A DNA stretch of 64,000 nucleotides from Aldrovandia affinis (lineage: Eukaryota > Chordata > Actinopteri > Notacanthiformes > Halosauridae): assembly GCA_029706075.1 (NCBI GenBank), contig JAINUG010000011.1, positions 1,206,001 through 1,270,000 of the forward strand, given 5' to 3'. A program made the translations under genes and the position numbers. This document shows positions 58,215-64,000 of the stretch, one piece after another (position 1 is the stretch's first letter; each line of letters opens with the position of its first letter). The notes under the pieces are model-generated. The model ran no database searches. It had not been told where the DNA came from and saw nothing but the letters and a program-made list of their open reading frames with translations.

Positions 58215-58505
58215 ATGGGTTCTAGACTGAGCAGACAGAGTAGTCTGGACAGCGAAACGAAATTTTCAAAGAGGAGACGCCAGGCGGGTGACAGCTCTGG
58301 AGAAGCGGAGAGGAATGGGAGTCGGGGCAGCGGGGAGTTTCTGTTTACATCCTTGATGCTGAAGTCAGACAAGCTGCCGGGCATGCTGCGGAAAACGAAT
58401 AACAGTCCGTACGTGAGGAGGGTGGCATGGATCAGAGAGATGCAAAAGCATCTCCGCGAACGCAAGGTGGACCAGGCGGTCGACGTGCTCAAATTACTGA
58501 GAAAG
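58215..58505 (+). CDS. lrrc75b: LRRC75B-like first coding exon
   Basis: A 97-codon exon from ATG at 58215 to a donor at 58506 (AAG then GTGAGG), phase 0. The N terminus MGSRLS fits the N-myristoylation pattern MGxxxS/T; human LRRC75A also starts MGxxxT. A Ser/Arg-rich stretch follows, then a conserved block (YVRRVAWIREMQKHLRERK, ending LKLLRK) matching human LRRC75B exon 1, where the exon also ends just before DLGLE. The leucine-rich repeats are encoded by later exons outside the window. Its divergent arrangement with ggt1 matches human 22q11.23. An LRRC75A paralogue is less likely given the synteny. The molecular function of the family is poorly known. Confidence 0.82.
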
Positions 58506-61479
58506 GTGAGGACTTCTCAAGCGCAGTGTTTTGAAACGGGAGTGCGATGCGTACTGTTTTTCACGAAAGCTAAAACGTTACTTTCTATATTATAACATCT
58601 AAAAATCTAAAATCTAAAAAGAAAGTATATATATTCAAAATGAAATTGCTCTGCCGCTATGGTTTACTGCAGCACACATTAACCGGTGAGAAATGTATTT
58701 GTGGCTGTTGCAAATGTTCAGATGTTATACATGTAAATGATTAACTCCGATAACAAATATTACACTAGGCCTAACCAAAAATGTTTTGAGGTTAGAGGCT
58801 TTCAAGTTGATACTCATTTCATAAGTGAGCGGTCTGGTGACCACAGGTTGTTGTTGAAGATGATCAAACTGTAGAGTCATGCAGGGTAAAACGGTGAGAA
58901 AATACATTTAATACATTTTATTGTAGATTTTATATAATGACGGTTTATCCGATAAAATAAGAGCTTGACCATACGATTTTGTAAGGCACAAAATCACATT
59001 AGTAAATATAGCCCTACTCGATGTCAATGCAATCATTGTGTGTACAGGTGCATCATTGGAATTAACTTATTACTGTTCCTACAAGTACTACTACTACTAA
59101 TTATATTCATATACTAATAATTATAGACATAATTTATCAATACAAATAATGAAGTTGATGGGAGAATTCCTGACTGTGTCTAGTGTCTGTGTCTGTTTTT
59201 GAAAACCTCATCTCATCAGGTGATAACAAGCAAAACAGATTGAGTGGACACTAATTACTGCTGAATCCAGACTTCCTGAAATTTACTTCTACTAATTTGG
59301 TTATTTATATTCTCACATCTGCAGCTGCTGCAGCTTATTTTCCAAGCATCCTTACCCCGTTAGTCAAGGCTTTCATGTAAAGAAGATTTATGAATTGGTT
59401 GCATTAATCAAACCGTTAAAGCCATTATTTAGCAAGCATGGTTAACTAACTGGTTGGCTTGCACATTTATTTGATCACTTCATGCATTCACCAGAAAGCT
59501 TGCCATTTAGCATGTCAACTGGCAAAAACAATAGTTTTCATGAAACAAATTAACACACCTGCTTAGCATTTTCCCCAGTTGTTTCCATTTATCCAAATGT
59601 GTTTAAGTAGAATTTGTATCCAAGGTAGAACAAACTAGTGTTTGGCACAACTTTTTCCATGGTGTTTTCCTCCTCCTTTGCCTGCCCATTTCTAAAGTTT
59701 ACAGTAATGCTGCTGGTGCAGTTGTTGTTATCAGATTGCTTTTTGTAGCCAACATGGTGGAGCGTGGAATGGGTCTTTGTTTCCTTCACTGCTCTTCTGT
59801 ACAGAGCCATTGGATACAGAGAACCCAATCTGTTCCAGGCCGTGTGGACTTCCTGTTCAGGGAAAGAGTTGTGGGCAGAGATGTACGTGACCCAGACCCT
59901 CCCCCACCCCCGAAGTAAAAAGACGGTCGATGCCACCAAAGTCAAGGCCTTAATGTTCTTAGGCACTCGGTTATCAGAGCCTCCGAGTCATATCTTCCCA
60001 GGACTGGGTTACATTAATGTGTGTATTGCATTTCACTTTGCCTTGTCTGCTCATAACTGCATAACATATCATGGATTGGCAGTGGGGTGAGAGAGGGATG
60101 GGAATACAATCAATTCGATGCATCTTTTTGCATCTTTTGACTGATTATATTGATTTTTGATTATTATAATTTTTTCCCCATATCTTGGAGAGTTCCTTGA
60201 ATCTCAGAATAAAAACCTTGATTGGTCCATCAAGTCGATTAGATAATACTAAACTGTTATATAAAGTGGGTTTCTACTGGACCAAGTTGATTCAGGGCTT
60301 GCATTCTATCAAATTGCTGAAAATGCTACTGTACAGAAGCCATGCCCATCCCTGGGGTCCTGTCACGGCTCCTTCCTTGGGAGTCCACAACTTTGCACCT
60401 TGGCAAGTCCTGGCAGTTCTCTCACCCAACGCCACACTGGGGCCAGGCAGGCTATCACTCCACTCCAAAGGCCCCTGCATAAAGCCAGCCATTAGAGTGC
60501 ATCCAGTCCCTAATGTCACTCCTGCTCTGACTGATTCTTCGTAACGGAGCAGTGGTGTCATAGCAGGGGGATTGGTGTGGCAGACGTGGTCAGCAATTGC
60601 ACTCGTTCATTCTAATAACCATCAGCCGCCCACCATTGGTGGTATGCTCCACACACATGAACGCATGCATGCACATGCACATGCACATGCACATGTACAC
60701 ACAGAGACACACTTGTACTCGTTCATTCTAATAACCATCAACCGCCCACCATTGGTGATATGCTCCACACACACATACACACGTACACACAGAGACACAC
60801 ATACACACCCTCAGCACCAACAGCTTGCATTTGAAGTGTGACCCTACTCTTAAGTAGTGTACAGTGTACCAGTGCTAGTCACAAAATAATAATTACCAGT
60901 AATGCTTTCTGTGTAATGCCTTTTGAGTGCTATAAGGCTGCATGTGAAATGGGACTAGCCCATGAACTGTGCGGTGGCAGACACTCGCTCACACTCAGGG
61001 GGGTTCAGGACAACAATGATACAAAAACAAAAGAAAAAACAAAAGGAAGATTCCAATAACTACACCATAAGGCGACATTTCAGTTTCCCAGTTATTTGAA
61101 ACAAAAATCCCCCACCCCAACAGAGAAAAACAAGTCAAGCCTGGCCAGGTATACTGTATACAGCGGGACTTGACTTTAAAGGCACTGAGACAGAAACAGT
61201 GAGAGTGGGTTACTCTCATGTCCATCTGCTCCTTATTGAAATACTCTGTACCACATCCCAACCAATTAAGTACACTGTGTGCATTAAGCGGCAGCTTACA
61301 GCTTAAACACACTTAACTAATGTAAGTATCACGTGGACGCTGATAGAGCTGCTACACTTTGGCCAGGGATCTTTATTTACAGCATATTCACTCGTCTATA
61401 CATCAAAGTGAAATATAGCATAAAACACCAGCAGGGCCAGCAGCCATAGGACCTCCTCTGACGTTGTCATTCTTTAGGG
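58506..61479. other. lrrc75b intron 1, left part
   Basis: No second lrrc75b exon was found. Contains a two-unit tandem repeat (60601-60806) and otherwise nothing recognised. Confidence 0.5.
60601..60806. repeat. two-copy tandem repeat, 116-bp unit
   Basis: ACTCGTTCATTCTAATAACC starts at 60601 and again at 60717. Units end in variable ACACAC/GCACAT tracts followed by ACACAGAGACACAC. Confidence 0.8.
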
Positions 61480-62894
61480 CAGGGGTGCCCAAACTATGGC
61501 CCGCGGGCCAAAAGTTGAAAGGGTGGAAGATTATGCAGTAAAAAAAAGAATTGAAATGCAATTATTTACTTATTACATTCATTGTATTCAAATAATTAAC
61601 CAATAATAATAATAATAATAATAAAGTAAATGTAAGAATGTAGGCCTAGCTAGAAATGTAAAGGTTACGTAGTCTACGCCGGCGGCGCCAGTCGATCACA
61701 GCAAAATGGAGGGAGAGGGTCGGAAGAGAAAGTGGGGAATGGAAAAACTTATTTTTCAAGAAAAGTGGTGCGACAGTTATTTTTTCACAGATGTGTATGG
61801 AAAGGCAATATACCTGATCTGCCAGGAATCTGTTGCAGTCATGAAAGACTACAATTGAAAGCGGCATTTTGATACCAAACATTCGGTAAATGCACAGTAA
61901 ATACACTGGGATTGCACGAAAAGACAAGGCCACGGAACTAAAGGCAAAGCAAGGAGCACTGAGGAGAGTGTCACATGAGTCAGCTATGGGATTGCAGAAC
62001 TCATTGCAAAGAGAGGAAAAGCATTTGCAACCGGTGAGTTTGTTAAAGAATGTCTAACATTGGCCGCTGACACATTGTGCGGTGCTAAAAGAGATCTGTT
62101 CAAAAGCATCAGCCTTTCTCGTAATACGATTACATGTCGCGTTGAGGACCTGTCTCGTGACATCTCTGAGCAGGTGCATAATAAAGCGCAAAATAAAACA
62201 AAGATTTTTGTTACTATTCTGTCGCATTAGACAAGAGCACGGATGTATCTGATTCTGCACAGCTTTTGATATTTTTGAGGGGAGTAAATGAAAATTTCGA
62301 AGTCACACAAGAATTGGCTAGCATGCAAACCCTTCATGGAACTACGAAAGGAACAGACTTATTCGGGTGCCTTGATACAGTGTTAGCTCAATACAAACTA
62401 CCTTGGGAAAACATGGCAGGGATAACAACCGACAGCGCACCAGCCATGGTCGGTAGCCAAAGTGGACTGGCAACACTCGTCACATTGACTGGTAGGCTGT
62501 CTCATTTGTTTATTTATGCTACTGGTAGCTGGTTAAGGTAAGCTGCCATAATACAAAAAGAAAAGTAGTTGCAAAATATTAGGGACCATTGTGGGTAGGT
62601 CTATTTGTGTGCACTAGGTGTGCAATAACATTTTAATTTTGTTTAAGCACTTGTAACTGTGGTAACATTGATGTTTGCACCATATTTAAAATGGATAATA
62701 AAGTTGTATATTTTTTTAAGGGGCACTTGTTTATTGTCAAACTAACACATACAAAAAACACACATAATCTATAGAAAAAAACTACAATTTTCATATTATA
62801 ATTGAGTACATGTAGGCTACTGTTTATTTTGGCCCACAGCTCACTGCTGAAATTTCAAATTGGCCCTCCAAGCCCAAAAGTTTGGGCACCCCTG
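61480..62894 (+). mobile_element. hAT (Charlie/ZBED-type) transposon, internally deleted
   Basis: Terminal inverted repeats CAGGGGTGCCCAAACT and AGTTTGGGCACCCCTG, flanked by a perfect 8-bp duplication CTTTAGGG (61472-61479, 62895-62902). The interior encodes the first half of a BED-finger hAT transposase: BED-like KWCDSYFFTDVYGKAIYLIC...HFDTKH, then KRGKAFATGEFVKEC, then FLRGVNENFEVTQE, GCLDTVLAQYKLPW and TTDSAPAM. Several in-frame stops. The C-terminal dimerisation half is missing and the total length is only 1415 bp. Confidence 0.88.
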
Positions 62895-62902
62895 CTTTAG
62901 GG

Positions 62903-64000
62903 AAATGCTTCCTCCTACGTTACGTACATCATTTTGAATCTCTGATCTCAGAAAGGTTTGATTATCGTGGTATGTTTTTTCATCTGGTTGACAAAATGAG
63001 TTTAAATGTAATTTTTTCATTGTCTGGTATGCCACACCAAGGGGGGGGCAAGAGATCTACGACTCTTGCAATGATAAGTTGCTATCAGTGTTCTGAGACT
63101 ACTTGATTTACTCAGGGATTGGTGTCCACACTGCGCCTAAAAATCTACAGAGATTCCATAACACATGCATGCTCTCTTGTAACCTTATAATGGGAAGCTG
63201 TATCCTCCCGGTGCTTGGGTGACTGGCAGGTTTGAAGGTTATGCTGATTTGAGCTTGCAGCAGCTTGATGTTAAAGTAAACAAATGAAAAGGAAAAAACA
63301 CATCTCCAGGACTCTGCATGTATGTTGTATCAGGTCTCGGCATTGTACAGTAGTAATTATTAGCTCTGAACTGGGGGGTAAGCATGAGTAATGTCTAAAG
63401 ATGGTAGGCCACTCTATGATTACTGAAGAGCACATCAGGACTTTTTAATCATAATCATGCAGGGATTGGGTCAACCGCCCCACCATCATCTGGGGCAGAG
63501 AAATGGAACAAGTTTTTTCAAACCTGAACAAAATGCCTTCATAGATGCATTGTTTCTTTAATTGACAAATATTATGCACTTCCAAATCCAAGGTCCACAT
63601 CCAACAATCCACATCCAAGGTTATACATAAAATTACCAAATGGGGCAGCATCTTATAAATATCCTGGCAAGTCAGTCCTATGGAGCAGAAGACCCATCTT
63701 TTTTATCACTGTACAGAATGGCTATACAGGCATCTATGCATCCTCTGATAGGATCGGTAGAAATAACAATGAGCTCTGTCAGAGTTGGCATGCGGCCACT
63801 TTAACATCCTCTCTAAACATGGATACAGGTAATGACAGCTCACAATTACAGGACTGCCTCCCGGGTTCATTACCATCGGGTGTGTCTGCAGAGAGACGGG
63901 AATCATCAGCATGGCAATTCTTGGATGCTATAGTACGGGCAGCTTCTGACAATAGCAACTGTGCATTTCCTCCATATTGGCTCACTGCACAGCTCTCTCT
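62903..64000. other. lrrc75b intron 1, right part
   Basis: No exon or repeat recognised to the end of the window; the next lrrc75b exon should lie beyond. Confidence 0.45.

Noticed and set aside
59589-59966. Possible lrrc75b exon 2 (125-codon minus-strand frame region)
   Set aside because: Wrong strand and no leucine-rich repeat or LRRC75 block; not part of the gene.
60292-60561. Minus-strand frame of 89 codons in lrrc75b intron 1
   Set aside because: No recognisable family, no splice context, in intron near simple repeats; treated as chance.

Overview
This window is eukaryotic nuclear DNA, almost certainly from a ray-finned fish. It has spliced vertebrate genes with GT-AG introns, no operons, low coding density, and a repeat population typical of fish: Tc1/mariner, hAT, tRNA-derived SINEs, CR1-, L2-, Tx1- and I/Jockey-type LINEs, and gypsy-type LTR elements. 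The species cannot be named from the sequence alone.

Genes. (1) 2037-11907 (+): exons 2-12 of a gamma-glutamyltransferase closest to GGT5. All active-site motifs are present, but exon 4 is 2 nt short and loses frame; exon 1 was not found. (2) 14735-19330 (+): a tandem, decayed second copy of ggt5. Three exons are recognisable, with a SINE-tail insertion, a stop codon and a lost splice donor; an LTR element and a Tc1 element lie inside it. (3) 24639-31533 (-): a complete 12-coding-exon ggt1 of about 575 codons, frame-consistent at every junction except that the last intron's 3' splice site is occupied by a (TG)n microsatellite. (4) 58215-58505 (+): first coding exon of lrrc75b; the rest of the gene lies beyond the window. 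GGT5, GGT1 and LRRC75B are also neighbours on human 22q11.23, so this is conserved synteny.

Repeats. Between ggt1 and lrrc75b lies a repeat-rich zone. It starts with Tx1-like LINE pieces (32.8-35.3 kb). Next comes a near full-length minus-strand CR1 LINE (35456 to about 46020), split by an I/Jockey-type LINE (about 37.6-40.6 kb) and by a gypsy-type LTR element (41082-44148). An L2-like 3' end (46.06-46.92 kb) and a Tc1 copy (48.9-50.4 kb) follow. Intron 1 of lrrc75b holds an internally deleted hAT element with a perfect 8-bp target duplication (61480-62894).

The least conventional items are a non-autonomous LTR element (15441-17544) whose only visible gene encodes an N-terminal CCHC zinc knuckle followed by a long coiled coil, and the microsatellite sitting on the ggt1 splice acceptor. 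No tRNA or rRNA genes, CRISPR arrays or prokaryotic features were seen.
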